Assembly: GCA_016935665.1 (NCBI GenBank)
Contig: JAFGQN010000043.1
Location: 1-64,000 of the forward strand
Direction of reading: 5' to 3'
From: Deltaproteobacteria bacterium
GTDB lineage: Bacteria > Myxococcota_A > Polyangia > JAAYKL01
Length of the DNA: 64,000 nucleotides
Positions 8,707 to 18,628 of this stretch are shown here, piece by piece. The translations under genes and the position numbers were made by a program. Positions within the stretch are counted from its first letter, which is position 1. Each line of letters opens with the position of its first letter. The notes under the pieces were generated by a model that was given only the letters and a program-made list of their open reading frames with translations, did no database searches and had not been told where the DNA came from.

Positions 8707-9660
8707 TCACTTCTTGCGCTTTTTATTCTTTGCGCCTGATTTTTTTGAAGGGGCGCCTTTGGATTTGGATTTGCTTGCTGGAGACGCCTTTTCGGCATCG
8801 CTGGGCGGGGGATTGAATGCGTTGGCCAGTCGCGCTTCTTTTCCTTCATCCGTGGGCACCCGTTTGGCGAAAACCCAGCCCAGAAGTAAAACACCTGCGG
8901 CAAAAGGAATAATGGACAGATACTGCCCCATGGTCAAAGTGGACTCCTCAAGCGTCTGAAATTCCTTGAAGAATTCCACTATAAATCGTCCGGCAAAATA
9001 CAGCACCAGAAACATCCCCGCCAGGAGCCCCAACGGACGTTTTTCTTTGCCGCCGAAACGGTCAGCGAGATATAGCGCCAGCAGGACAAAAAGCCCCATG
9101 AAAAACTCATACAGCTGAGAGGGATGACGACAGGTGGCCGGCTCTCCCATCATGGCGTCATAACGGACAAAATCCACCGCCCAGGGCACGTCGGTGGGAC
9201 GACCAACAATTTCGGAGTTAAAGAAATTGCCAAAACGCACCGCGGCGGCCCCCACAGCGGAAGGCATCGCCATACGGTCAAGAACTTCCAGATAGCGAAG
9301 ATTGTATTTTTTGCAAAACAGAAACATAGCCACTACCAGACCAATCGTGGCCCCGTGACTGGCGAGTCCGCCTTTCCAGAAATAGAGTATGGTAATGGGA
9401 TCCGACAGATAGCGTTCCGGCTCATAAAAGAGACAGTGGCCCAGACGCGCACCGATGAGCACTGCAAGGACGCCCCATATGAGAAAACGCTCCGCAAGCG
9501 CCAGGCTGTACCCGGCTCTGGTCATCTGCTTTCGCCAGATAATAAAACCGATGTATAGCATGGAGGCAAAAATCAAGCCGTAATAACGAAGCTGTAAAGG
9601 CCCAAGATGCATGATGACAGGATCAATATCCCACACAAAACAGTTATCCACAGTTTTCAA
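8707..9660 (-). CDS. lgt: Phosphatidylglycerol:prolipoprotein diacylglyceryl transferase
   Basis: A 317-aa polytopic inner-membrane enzyme that moves diacylglycerol from phosphatidylglycerol to the lipobox cysteine of prolipoproteins, the first step of lipoprotein maturation. The Lgt signature is clear: RFGNFFNSEIVGRPTDVPW, with HGATIG and HPSQLYE in their usual places. About seven membrane helices are predicted. The C-terminus carries an extra tail of about 45 residues rich in Lys, Ser and Pro, longer than in E. coli Lgt. It fits the many lipobox proteins in this window. Confidence 0.95.
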   Translation of the reverse strand: MKTVDNCFVWDIDPVIMHLGPLQLRYYGLIFASMLYIGFIIWRKQMTRAGYSLALAERFLIWGVLAVLIGARLGHCLFYEPERYLSDPITILYFWKGGLASHGATIGLVVAMFLFCKKYNLRYLEVLDRMAMPSAVGAAAVRFGNFFNSEIVGRPTDVPWAVDFVRYDAMMGEPATCRHPSQLYEFFMGLFVLLALYLADRFGGKEKRPLGLLAGMFLVLYFAGRFIVEFFKEFQTLEESTLTMGQYLSIIPFAAGVLLLGWVFAKRVPTDEGKEARLANAFNPPPSDAEKASPASKSKSKGAPSKKSGAKNKKRKK

Positions 9661-9759
9661 CCCTTCTTCATAAAATTAACATTTCAGTAATCGCGATTCA
9701 AAATGAATGCAGTCAGGGTAACCAAACACCCGCAAATAATTTTAGGCAAGTTTTAATCA

Positions 9760-11424
9760 CTAAAATCTGGGTGTCACATCCTTGGTCTCCCCCTGTCGAA
9801 TATTCACCATTTTAAGCTGTATTTTGCCATCCATTTCGAATCGGACCTCGTGCAAACCCGGAGGCAACCGCAGAATTCTGGGCGCTTTGCCTTTTTTCGC
9901 CCCATCTACAAATATCCGAATGTCACCGGTGGTGCCTGCGGGAACAGAAACGCGCAACCTGCCGGACGGGCCATCACCTGACGCATCACTGGGCGATGGC
10001 GGCTCAGACGCGTTTTCCACCACATTTTTTGAAACGGGACGCTTTGCCGTTACTTTTTCACGGTTATTCGGCCTGCGTTGTCGTGTGGACGCCGCTTTTT
10101 TGTTCCCTGCCTTCGACGCAGTCGCTTTAGGTGTCGATTCGTGTTCGTTGGCATCTGTGCGGGTTTTCCCTTTCTGGGCAGATTCCACGGCGTTGGCCTT
10201 GTCTGAGTCGTCGTCATCCCCTGCTGCCGTCGATGACGCAGTCGAGTCCTTTTCACTCGCGCTTTTATCACCTTTCCCGGCAGACGTTTTATCGCCGGGT
10301 TCTGCCATGTCGGCGGCAGATGAGAGGCCCGTCTCGCCGGACTTTACATCTTTTGTTAAAGCTGCTTTCTGCTCAGCCCCCGACAGATTGAAATAAAGTG
10401 ACACCCCCAAAAGTAAAAGAAGCACACCAACCGCGACAGGCCACAGAATCCGCCGAACATCTCGTTGGCTCCGTGTGAGCGGCACCGGTGGAGGAGATGG
10501 GATATCTTCTTTTGATCCGTTTGCTTTTTCTTTATCCTGCAAATCAATACGCGCAATCTCCACGATATCGGAGAGATCCACCGTCATGGTTACCGGTTCT
10601 TCTTCGAATTCCTCATCCTCAAACGTCAACATCTCTTCGGATGGTTCGCGCGGTTCCGATTTGGGTGCAACAAGAACATGTGGAGCGTTCTTCGCAAAAA
10701 GGTCAGTACTGGCCGGTGCAGCTGTCCGGGCCAAACGGGTTCCATTCTTTGACGTATCTTCTATTTTTTTCCACCCTGGGTTTTCAGACCCCACAAAGAT
10801 GGGTTTCACCTTTTTCAACGGTGGTGGAACAGCTGGGGAGTCGGTAATAAATTGTCTGGTGGCATCAACAGACGGCGATGAACCGGCCTTACTGCCAACG
10901 GACATATTTGCAGCTGCCCGGGGCGATGCTTTGGAATCGTCTTTCGAATTGTCTTTTAAGTTGGCTTTCGAACTGTCTTTGGGACTCTCAGATGGTGCAC
11001 TCGCCCAGGAATCTTCGGCAATCACCGAGTTGACGGGGGCAACCTTTTTTCCGGAAACGACGTCCTCAGCGTGTTGCACAGCATCCCGCTGCATTTGTTC
11101 CAACAACCGAATCTTATCCGCCAGCCAATCCATCTCCTGTTGGGATGGCGCACTTTTTCGGTCACGAATAACACCGAGCGCATCGAGAAATTCACCGGCC
11201 CATTTTGAAATCTGCCCCAGACCATAAACGGCGCCTGCACCGATGAGACTTTTGGCGGTTCGTTCCAGTCCATCGGTGGGCCATCCAACTTTGGACGTTG
11301 TTCTGGATTCCTTTGAACGGTTCAGCCGCTGCCATTCCCGATCAAGAACCTGAAACTTGCGATCGAAAGATTTAAGAAAACTTAATTGTCGCCGCGCCTC
11401 AAGTGCGCTCATTCTCCCGGTCAT
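9760..11424 (-). CDS. Single-pass membrane protein with C-terminal PEGA-like domain
   Basis: A 554-aa protein with three parts: an N-terminal helical region with a coiled stretch (about 1-130), a long low-complexity region rich in Ser, Lys, Asp and Pro, and one membrane helix (WPVAVGVLLLLLGVSLYF, around residue 330). After the helix comes another Ser/Asp/Lys-rich linker and a C-terminal PEGA-like domain (GDIRIFVDGAKKGKAPRILRLPPGLHEV), a fold often found in cell-surface or kinase-linked proteins. The start at 11424 follows AAAGGA; an ATG at 11412 is also possible. Function unknown; an envelope-anchored sensor or scaffold is likely. Confidence 0.72.
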   Translation of the reverse strand: MTGRMSALEARRQLSFLKSFDRKFQVLDREWQRLNRSKESRTTSKVGWPTDGLERTAKSLIGAGAVYGLGQISKWAGEFLDALGVIRDRKSAPSQQEMDWLADKIRLLEQMQRDAVQHAEDVVSGKKVAPVNSVIAEDSWASAPSESPKDSSKANLKDNSKDDSKASPRAAANMSVGSKAGSSPSVDATRQFITDSPAVPPPLKKVKPIFVGSENPGWKKIEDTSKNGTRLARTAAPASTDLFAKNAPHVLVAPKSEPREPSEEMLTFEDEEFEEEPVTMTVDLSDIVEIARIDLQDKEKANGSKEDIPSPPPVPLTRSQRDVRRILWPVAVGVLLLLLGVSLYFNLSGAEQKAALTKDVKSGETGLSSAADMAEPGDKTSAGKGDKSASEKDSTASSTAAGDDDDSDKANAVESAQKGKTRTDANEHESTPKATASKAGNKKAASTRQRRPNNREKVTAKRPVSKNVVENASEPPSPSDASGDGPSGRLRVSVPAGTTGDIRIFVDGAKKGKAPRILRLPPGLHEVRFEMDGKIQLKMVNIRQGETKDVTPRF

Positions 11425-11573
11425 ATTCAGATGAATCCTTTTGCAAGAGCAATTGAATAGCGTGTCCCCCGAACATACAACCAATTAATCTATAGAACCC
11501 CCAGCATCGATGTCAATTTCTACGGGTAAAAACAAATATATATTAAACGCTTTAATATGATAAAAACAGACTT

Positions 11574-12491
11574 ATGAATACACATCCTGACATCTGGCTC
11601 AAACGAATATCCACACTTTTCGCCATATTTGAACGTGTGGCGACTATGCCCGTGGAAATGCTCGAAAAACTGGAGCGAACACTTCCCGAATCGTCGCAGA
11701 AACGACTTCAGGAGCTCCATGACAAAGCGATAAATGGCCCCAAAGATCCGTTTGGAATGGATTTTGGCAGCATTCGTTCCGCTCTTGCGGTAACCAGCTT
11801 CTTTTATACCTACTACTTTCGCTGCAAAACCAGTGGTCTGGAAAATGTACCACCTGGGCCCATTATTCTCGCGGCCAATCACGCGGGTCAGCTCCCCATC
11901 GACGCGGTGATGGTAAACACGGCCCTTTTTCTCGAAGCAGACCCGCCCATGCTTTGCCGCAGCATGATGGACAAACTGGTACCGACTCTGCCGGTTATCT
12001 CCAACTGGTACAACCGCCTGGGTGTAGTGCTGGGAACACCGGACAACGCAAAGCGCCTACTGGACGATGGGCAAAAACTGCTCACTTTTCCCGAAGGAGT
12101 GACGGGCATCCAAAAGCCGATTTCGAAGGCCTACGAACTGCAAAAGTTTGGATTGGGCTTCATTCGTCTGGCATTGAAAAATCAGACGCCGGTTATTCCT
12201 GTGGCAATTGTGGGTTCCGAGGAGCAGTATCCCACACTGTACAACGTTCGCCGTGGCACGCATCTGCTCAATGTGCCCTCTCTTCCGGTGTGGCTGCAAA
12301 TGCCCATCCCCTTTTTGGGACTGTTGCCGTTGCCGGTGCGCTACTATATCCACTTTGGCGAACCGCTGACATTCAAAGGCGATCCGGACGACGACGATGA
12401 GGTCATCAATGAAATGGCCGTCGAGGTGAAAAACAAAATCGACGCCGAAATCAATCGGCTCAGAGAGCAGCGAAAGGGAATTTTTAAATGA
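11574..12491 (+). CDS. Lysophospholipid acyltransferase family protein (PlsC-like)
   Basis: A 305-aa acyltransferase of the 1-acylglycerol-3-phosphate acyltransferase superfamily. The catalytic His/Asp block is NHAGQLPID, with six residues between His and Asp rather than the four of E. coli PlsC; the FPEG motif follows (LTFPEGVTGI). Such enzymes acylate lysophospholipids or related acceptors at the inner membrane. The last four bases overlap the start of the epimerase-like gene (ATGA), so the two are translationally coupled and may work on the same lipid or glycolipid. Assignment to phosphatidic acid synthesis is not certain. Confidence 0.82.
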   Translation: MNTHPDIWLKRISTLFAIFERVATMPVEMLEKLERTLPESSQKRLQELHDKAINGPKDPFGMDFGSIRSALAVTSFFYTYYFRCKTSGLENVPPGPIILAANHAGQLPIDAVMVNTALFLEADPPMLCRSMMDKLVPTLPVISNWYNRLGVVLGTPDNAKRLLDDGQKLLTFPEGVTGIQKPISKAYELQKFGLGFIRLALKNQTPVIPVAIVGSEEQYPTLYNVRRGTHLLNVPSLPVWLQMPIPFLGLLPLPVRYYIHFGEPLTFKGDPDDDDEVINEMAVEVKNKIDAEINRLREQRKGIFK

Positions 12492-13429
12492 TAGCCCTGG
12501 CCCAAAAAAAGGATGCCGCCCAAAAATCCGTTGCCATCTGCGGCGCTGCAGGCCAATTTGGAAATGTGCTGGTGCGCACGCTGCATCGAACGCATGATGT
12601 AATTGCCGTAGACTCGAGAGCGTTCGACAACTGTCCAGCGGATGTGCGTCATCATCAGGCGGAGCTCACGCGGCGCTCGACTAAAAATCTGTTTCGAAAA
12701 GGCATTTTCGACACCGTCATCCATGTGGGCGCCAACACCACGTCAGAGCGCCGCGGGCCCACCAAATTTAGCCGCGCCGTGGAAAATTACGCCCGACTCC
12801 TGGAATACTGTGACGCATATGACGTTCGCAAACTGATTCTCATCTCATCAGCCAACCTCTATGGCGCCCGAGCCGAAAACTCACAGTTCCTTGAAGAGAA
12901 AGAGCCATTGCTCAGCCCCGACCTCTCCTCCCTGCGTGAAATCGACATGATGACCCAAAGCTTTTTCTGGAAACGCCCCGATATTGAAACAGTTATATTT
13001 CGACCGGTGCACATCACCGGCACTTCCAACGGCGTTCTTTGTCGCTACCTGCGCCACAGCAGGGTTCCCACGCTGTTTGGATTCAATCCCATGATTCAAC
13101 TGGTGCATGAGCAGGACCTGGTTTCAGCGGTGACGCTGGCGTTGCAGCAAAAATCCCGCGGCATCTATAATCTGGCCGGTCCAGAGGCCATTCCGCTCAA
13201 GGAGATTATTCGGGCACTTAAAAAGGAAACAGTGGAAATTCCGCACCCGCTGGCACGTCCGGTACTTCGTCATCTGAACAAGCTGGGCAAACTGGATATC
13301 CACCCCACTTATATTGACCATATCCGTTACATTTGCATGGTCAACGACAAACGCGCACGCGAGGAGTTGGGATATACCAATGCGTATAGTCTCAAGCAGA
13401 CAATTGAGGCCATCGACCTATGGAGTTAA
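12488..13429 (+). CDS. NAD(P)-binding epimerase-like protein (extended SDR fold)
   Basis: A 313-aa protein with a Rossmann glycine motif near the N-terminus (CGAAGQFGN), an acidic residue after strand 2 (VIAVDSR), and typical extended-SDR segments (HVGANTTSERRG, LILISSANLYGA, VIFRPVHITG). This is the fold of nucleotide-sugar epimerases and dehydratases. The expected YxxxK catalytic pair is not visible; the matching place reads SSLREIDMMTQ. It may therefore bind NAD(P) and a sugar or lipid without classical SDR catalysis. It overlaps the acyltransferase by four bases. Confidence 0.75.
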   Translation: MIALAQKKDAAQKSVAICGAAGQFGNVLVRTLHRTHDVIAVDSRAFDNCPADVRHHQAELTRRSTKNLFRKGIFDTVIHVGANTTSERRGPTKFSRAVENYARLLEYCDAYDVRKLILISSANLYGARAENSQFLEEKEPLLSPDLSSLREIDMMTQSFFWKRPDIETVIFRPVHITGTSNGVLCRYLRHSRVPTLFGFNPMIQLVHEQDLVSAVTLALQQKSRGIYNLAGPEAIPLKEIIRALKKETVEIPHPLARPVLRHLNKLGKLDIHPTYIDHIRYICMVNDKRAREELGYTNAYSLKQTIEAIDLWS

Positions 13430-13456
13430 CGCAAAACGGACAGCCGACACGCACCG

Positions 13457-15139
13457 CTATTTGAGTTGATTGACGCGCTTGGTTGGCGACACCGTGCGTG
13501 CATGTTCCAATATCTGTTCCGCGATAACACTGACATCAAAAGGTTTCTGCACAAAACCCGCGGCGCCGGCGCTAATCAGATTTTCAACTTTTTCGCCTTT
13601 GGAATATCCGGACGAAATCAACACCGGCAAGGTATTGTCTATTTCCCGGATTCGATGATAGGTTTTCTCACCGTCCATTACCGGCATCACCAAATCCAGA
13701 ATGACCAGGCACAGATTGGCGTTTTCCTGCTCCAGCACTTCCAGGGCTTCCACACCGTTGGCGGCAACCAACACCTTGTATCCAAGGGATCCCAGCAATC
13801 GGGAAGCGGAGCGTCGAATCATGTGTTCATCATCCACCAGCAGAATTTTGCCGGAACACCGCTGTGGCGCCACACGAAACTGTCCCGTATTGCGCAAGGG
13901 CATCCGGGCGTTTCTGGAAATGGGTATTAGAAGGTTCACTTTGGTTCCCGCCCCTTTTACACTCTCAATACGCACCGCTCCGTCATGGCTTTTCAACGTG
14001 CCGTACACCATGGACAGTCCCAGTCCCGTGCCTTTGTCCGTTTCCTTAGTGGAAAAAAACGGTTCAAATACATGTTCCAGCACATCCGGTGACATGCCCT
14101 CTCCAGTATCAATGATATTAACGTTAATGTAGCGGCCGGTACTCAATTCCGGCCATGCCAGCAAATCGAGACCATCCAGCTTCACCGTTTCTGTTGAAAT
14201 TGAAATCAGCCCGGATTCGGGAATGGCATCGGCGGCGTTCAGACAGATGTTCATCAATGCATGCGACAGTTGACCGTGATCCCCTTCAATCATGGGCAGG
14301 GCGTCATCGAGAAGGAGCTGCACATCCACATGAGAAACGGTGCGCACCACCAGTTTGCGAACCTCCTCAACGATCTCGTTGAAGTTCAGCCGTTCACGCA
14401 AATATGTCCCTTTGCGTGCAAATCCCAACAGATCGCGGGACAAGTCTCGGCCGCGTTTGGCGGCATAAATAATATCTTCAATATCCTGCCTGGTGCTGTC
14501 AGAGAATTGTGCCGCATTTATTTTCATCAGTGAACCAAGGTTAAAAATGGCACTGAGCACATTGTTCATATCATGGGCTATCCCTCCGGCCAGGGTGCCA
14601 ATGGCTTCCATTTTCTGGGACTGGTACAACTGTTCCTCCAGCCGCCGTTCCATGGATACATCTTTAAGAGAAATGATCATCGCCGAAGGAATAAGTCCGT
14701 CGTCTGTGACATACACAAAATCCGCAAACGCTGTAAATTCGGAGTCATCGGCCCGTTTGACAGAAATTTCACCGCTCCAGCGATATTCATCCCGAAGCGC
14801 AGGGATTACTCGAGCGCTTAAAAGACGCTTCCCTTCTTCGGAAATCAGGTCCCGAAAATTCTTTTCCACCACCTCAGTTTGACTTGTATATCCCACCAGC
14901 GACAACAACGCCCGGTTGCCAAAATCGATACGTCCGGCAATGTCGCACAGCAACACACCGCCTGGGGCCGCATCCAGCATGTTCAGCATTCGGCGTTCAC
15001 GCATCAGCGCCATGTCCAAATGGGCTTTCAGTTGCTGGTTTTCCCGCTCAAGCGCCGTAATGCGATCGGGGGGACTCTGCAACCTTCTAAAAAAACTGTC
15101 TCTCGATGTACTGCGTTTTCCAAACACTGCAAATTCCAT
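13457..15139 (-). CDS. Hybrid histidine kinase: PAS-HisKA-HATPase-REC (NtrB-like)
   Basis: A 560-aa soluble sensor kinase. An N-terminal coiled coil (about 25-50) leads to a PAS domain (50-165), then HisKA with His189 in GGIAHDMNNV (the NtrB-type His box), an HATPase with the GTGLGLSMVYG G2 box, and a C-terminal receiver (phospho-Asp482 in LVILDLVMPVMDG, Lys in VQKPFD). No membrane helix is seen. No output regulator is adjacent, so the receiver may pass phosphate to an unlinked Hpt or act as its own brake. It converges on the epimerase-like gene (27 bp between stops). Confidence 0.9.
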   Translation of the reverse strand: MEFAVFGKRSTSRDSFFRRLQSPPDRITALERENQQLKAHLDMALMRERRMLNMLDAAPGGVLLCDIAGRIDFGNRALLSLVGYTSQTEVVEKNFRDLISEEGKRLLSARVIPALRDEYRWSGEISVKRADDSEFTAFADFVYVTDDGLIPSAMIISLKDVSMERRLEEQLYQSQKMEAIGTLAGGIAHDMNNVLSAIFNLGSLMKINAAQFSDSTRQDIEDIIYAAKRGRDLSRDLLGFARKGTYLRERLNFNEIVEEVRKLVVRTVSHVDVQLLLDDALPMIEGDHGQLSHALMNICLNAADAIPESGLISISTETVKLDGLDLLAWPELSTGRYINVNIIDTGEGMSPDVLEHVFEPFFSTKETDKGTGLGLSMVYGTLKSHDGAVRIESVKGAGTKVNLLIPISRNARMPLRNTGQFRVAPQRCSGKILLVDDEHMIRRSASRLLGSLGYKVLVAANGVEALEVLEQENANLCLVILDLVMPVMDGEKTYHRIREIDNTLPVLISSGYSKGEKVENLISAGAAGFVQKPFDVSVIAEQILEHARTVSPTKRVNQLK

Positions 15140-15300
15140 AATTGGTCATACTGCAAAGCCCCGGGCCGTCCACTCATCGGCCTCACCTGTCAGCAATTCG
15201 TGTTGTTACCTGGTCCCAAATTAACTCAGAAATCCAAATGCGCAATGCTGCTGCACTTCATTCATATTCATGAAACGGCTCAATGATATAAAGGATTTCC

Positions 15301-16995
15301 CTAAAAGTTTAAATCGAAAAACGACACGAAAAGAGTGATGATGGTGTCATGGGAAACGGTCTGCGTTTTGCCCGGGCTGAAAACCTGACATGAAATCACG
15401 CCACCGCCCGAAAACGACACGGCGCCCTGGCTGGCCGTATCATGGCGCTCACTGCTGGAATCAGTTGCCGTATCTGCCGGTTGCGAAACGGAATCGGTGT
15501 CGCACGCGTCGCCAATGCCATCGCTGTCTATATCGGCCTGATCCGGGTTGCCTGCTGCAGCACAGTTATCGCACACATCGGCGTATCCATCGCTGTCCCC
15601 ATCGGGATATTTCATTGTGTAATCGGACGCCATACCATTCACTTCGGCGTCCCGGGGACACGGATCGCATATATCCGCGTTCCCGTCGCTATCCATATCG
15701 CCAAGGCCGGTGAACACACTGCCATCCCACGGGCACAAATCGCAGGCATTTCCCACACCATCGCTGTCACCATCCAGCTGCCACGGATTGGTCACCAGTG
15801 GACAATTGTCACAACTGTCAATGATTCGGTCTTCATCACTGTTCACCATTCCCTCCACCCAGGGACCAATTTGCGGATCCAGCGGACAGGCATCACAAAC
15901 ATTGCCCACACTGTCCGAATCGCGGTCGCCCTGTTCCTCGTTCCACTCGTCAATACAATTGTCGCAGACATCCCCTACGCCGTCACCATCCACATCCGAT
16001 GGGGAGCTGCAAAAATTGCCAACCCAAATCACGTCTGAAGAATATACAGTTGTCACGTCCCCCTGGAAATACAGTGGATTTTCAAACGCTCTGGGCACGC
16101 AGGCCGCTCCAGGGCAGTCATCGCCACCGATTTCGCACTGCAGAGACAAAAACACTTTCTCGAACTCCTCCACCCCCAATTGCAGCGCATTGGCCAGCGC
16201 CGACTCGGTTTGGTCGTGGCATAAGTCACAGGCATCACCGTAAAAATCGCCATCGGCATCTGCCTGCGAGCCATTGGACGCTGCGGCATTCCAGGTCACA
16301 GGACAGTTGTCGAACGGGCCGTCAAATCCACCTTCATCAAAGCTGTCGTCTTCATCATAGTCGCCTATGGTGTAACAGATACAGGTGGTCTCACTGCAGG
16401 ACACACTCCCCGAATCGGTGCCATCGAAAAACGCCATCCCATCGTACAGCAACAGCTGGTCACATGGCACCTGAATGACCGTGGAGCCGTCACACTGGTA
16501 GGGGCCGCCCGCAGTACTGTCAGTAGATATATCCACCTCGCTGTCATCGGTCACCGACGCTGTGTCCTGACGTTCAGACGTGTCCTTAACAGTTTCCGTA
16601 TCCACAACCGTCGCGGTATCCGCTGTGTTTACCGTGTCCGAATCTGTCCCGGTATCCGGATTGCCATACGAGGCCCTGTAGCACCATGAACGCAACGGGG
16701 CGGCCACCAGGTCACTCTGCATCGAAACATCCACACAGCACATGCCCTCATTGGCAGCAGATATGCCATTTCCATTCATATCCGCCGATCGACCATCCCC
16801 GCACATCTTTCCAGAATAATCCTCCCATAGCGATGTCACGAAACAGCAGTCGTCATCGCCGTTCACAATGCCATCGCCATCCCAGTCCAGCTCGGGATCC
16901 ATTGGCGCTGGGCACCCGGCAAAGGCAATGGCTGGCATCAGCAGTCCGGTCAAAACAGTAGTGGCAAGTGCGGTAGTCATCAGGTAGGCTCTCAT
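15301..16995 (-). CDS. Secreted thrombospondin type 3 repeat protein
   Basis: A 564-aa exported protein with a signal peptide (about 1-27, ending AIAFAG). It carries an Asp/Thr/Ser/Val linker (about residues 110-165) and then many calcium-binding TSP3 repeats of the type DADGDFYGDACDLC, DSDGVGNACD and DSDGIGDACD. TSP3 repeats in bacteria stiffen surface or outer-membrane proteins in the presence of calcium. The start ATG overlaps the stop of the upstream OmpA-like gene (ATGA), with GGGGAG at the right distance, so the two proteins are made together and probably cooperate at the outer membrane. It ends in Phe. Confidence 0.85.
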   Translation of the reverse strand: MRAYLMTTALATTVLTGLLMPAIAFAGCPAPMDPELDWDGDGIVNGDDDCCFVTSLWEDYSGKMCGDGRSADMNGNGISAANEGMCCVDVSMQSDLVAAPLRSWCYRASYGNPDTGTDSDTVNTADTATVVDTETVKDTSERQDTASVTDDSEVDISTDSTAGGPYQCDGSTVIQVPCDQLLLYDGMAFFDGTDSGSVSCSETTCICYTIGDYDEDDSFDEGGFDGPFDNCPVTWNAAASNGSQADADGDFYGDACDLCHDQTESALANALQLGVEEFEKVFLSLQCEIGGDDCPGAACVPRAFENPLYFQGDVTTVYSSDVIWVGNFCSSPSDVDGDGVGDVCDNCIDEWNEEQGDRDSDSVGNVCDACPLDPQIGPWVEGMVNSDEDRIIDSCDNCPLVTNPWQLDGDSDGVGNACDLCPWDGSVFTGLGDMDSDGNADICDPCPRDAEVNGMASDYTMKYPDGDSDGYADVCDNCAAAGNPDQADIDSDGIGDACDTDSVSQPADTATDSSSERHDTASQGAVSFSGGGVISCQVFSPGKTQTVSHDTIITLFVSFFDLNF

Positions 16996-18593
16996 GGTTC
17001 AATCTCCCCTTTTTGAATCTTGAATTCGACCCTCCGGTTGATTGCACGGCCTTCCTCCGTTGTATTGGAGGCTTTGGGCCGGGAGAAGCCGAACCCCTTG
17101 TAGCTTAGACGATCCCGCTCTACCGATTTGCCAACCAGATAATCCACCACGGCTTTCGCTCGGGACTCGGAAAGCTGCACATTGTAGCTTTCGGTGCCCT
17201 CGTTGTCGGTATGACCCTCCACTGACACATGGGTAATGTCCGGATTGTTCTTTAACGTTTCCGCCACCTTGTCCAATATCTCGTAACTGATGGCATTGAT
17301 CTCGGATTTATTGTAGTCAAAATAGACCTTGCTTGAGAGAAGCAACTGAGAATCTGTTATTTCCACTGTCGCTTTTCCAGGTCCTTCTTCCGGGCAACCG
17401 TCATCATCCTCAAAATCGTCTTTGTCCTCCGGAACCATCGGACATTTGTCTACCACATCCGGTACGCCGTCTTCGTCGTTGTCGAATTCGGGGCAGCCGT
17501 CGTCATCTTTAAAACCATCCAAATCCTCGGCCTGATCGCGGCATTTATCTGCCTCGTCCAACACCCCATCGTGATCATTGTCCGGGTCAATGCATTTGTC
17601 ATCATCCTCGAAACCGTCATAATCCTCAGGGCCCGCCTCGCACTCATGCAGAACCTTATCGAAATACACACCCGCCATTATACGAAACAACGGCATTCCC
17701 AGTGCGTCTGTGAGCCCCACACCAGCGCCTCCAACAAAAACAACGTCGTAGCGGGCTCGAAATTTTGCCACACCCAAAAGCTCCCAGGGCACCTGCGCGA
17801 TACTGTCGAGTCCCATGGCCACCTGTCCATTATTTTCGACGCCCACCTGGATTCCGCCGTACTCTTCGAAATCCCGAATATCCCGGGTGGCGCCCACACT
17901 CCACGTTCCGGCGATTTTCTGATCATACACGGCCGTTTCTTCAACTGGGCGCAGCAGGATACCCAGATTGGCCAGCAATTGGAATCCAAAAAAATCGTAT
18001 CCCAGCAACACTTTGGGATGCACGGTTGGCCCGGCGACGCCCATGAAGTCCGTTCCGCTCGATGTGGCGTATCCGATGGGCAGGGATACGGTGAGTGCAG
18101 CACCGACATCCAGCCGCGTTTTGTCAATTAAATGAATCTTGGCTTCAAATCTGGGGTCTCCCACGCCTCCGGTTGCCACGTCGTACCCATCCGCTTTTTC
18201 GGACTGATACAGAATCACTGGAAATACCAGTCCAAATTCCCAGATACGTTTGATTCCAATGGCAAAGCTCAAATCCCCCTGAAGTCGCTGGTACAGTGGG
18301 TAATCCACAAATTCAGCGCCTGCAGGCGTGGTTACAGTGCGCTTGACCAGTTTATGGTCAAAGTGAAACAAACCTCCAGCGGTCCAGTGCAGATGGCGCT
18401 TTGTCTGTGGTCTGTTTAATTGCACAACGCCTCCTGGGCTGGATGACGTCAGCAGCGTGTCGGCGCTCACGCCGTCCACGGTTTGCGCCCGGAGTGTGGA
18501 ACTCATTGAAAACAGGCAGAAAAGAGCTAAACTTGCAATTGCACAGCGATATAGACCGTGGAAAAGGACTTTGGAATAAAATTGAATTGTCAT
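16992..18593 (-). CDS. OmpA-family outer-membrane protein with TSP3 repeats
   Basis: A 533-aa protein with a signal peptide (about 1-36), an N-terminal beta-barrel region (about 45-290), four calcium-type TSP3 segments (about 300-400; EDYDGFEDDDKC, DNDHDGVLDEADKC and others), and a C-terminal OmpA peptidoglycan-binding domain (VYFDYNKSEI, VEGHTDNEG, NRRVEFKI). It likely links the outer membrane to the cell wall. It is the first gene of a two-gene unit with the TSP3 protein downstream (ATGA overlap). It starts only 35 bp from the divergent CAP/TPR lipoprotein gene. Confidence 0.9.
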   Translation of the reverse strand: MTIQFYSKVLFHGLYRCAIASLALFCLFSMSSTLRAQTVDGVSADTLLTSSSPGGVVQLNRPQTKRHLHWTAGGLFHFDHKLVKRTVTTPAGAEFVDYPLYQRLQGDLSFAIGIKRIWEFGLVFPVILYQSEKADGYDVATGGVGDPRFEAKIHLIDKTRLDVGAALTVSLPIGYATSSGTDFMGVAGPTVHPKVLLGYDFFGFQLLANLGILLRPVEETAVYDQKIAGTWSVGATRDIRDFEEYGGIQVGVENNGQVAMGLDSIAQVPWELLGVAKFRARYDVVFVGGAGVGLTDALGMPLFRIMAGVYFDKVLHECEAGPEDYDGFEDDDKCIDPDNDHDGVLDEADKCRDQAEDLDGFKDDDGCPEFDNDEDGVPDVVDKCPMVPEDKDDFEDDDGCPEEGPGKATVEITDSQLLLSSKVYFDYNKSEINAISYEILDKVAETLKNNPDITHVSVEGHTDNEGTESYNVQLSESRAKAVVDYLVGKSVERDRLSYKGFGFSRPKASNTTEEGRAINRRVEFKIQKGEIEP

Positions 18594-18605
18594 TGTATTG
18601 TTAAA

Positions 18606-18620
18606 TCCTCTTTAAAGGAG
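18606..18620. promoter_or_regulatory. Overlapping divergent ribosome-binding sites in a 35-bp gap
   Basis: The stretch holds AGAGGA on the minus strand (for the OmpA-like gene, start 18593) and AAAGGAG on the plus strand (for the TTG start at 18629), joined by the 8-bp palindrome CTTTAAAG (18610-18617). With only 35 bp between the two start codons, there is no room for two separate promoters between the genes, so each promoter must lie within the coding start of the other gene. Confidence 0.6.
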
Positions 18621-18628
18621 CCGCCACG

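Noticed and set aside
10475-11227. Plus-strand frame of 250 codons inside the PEGA-like gene
   Set aside because: Composition is the mirror of the Ser/Lys/Asp-rich coding strand and it has no ribosome site or domain.
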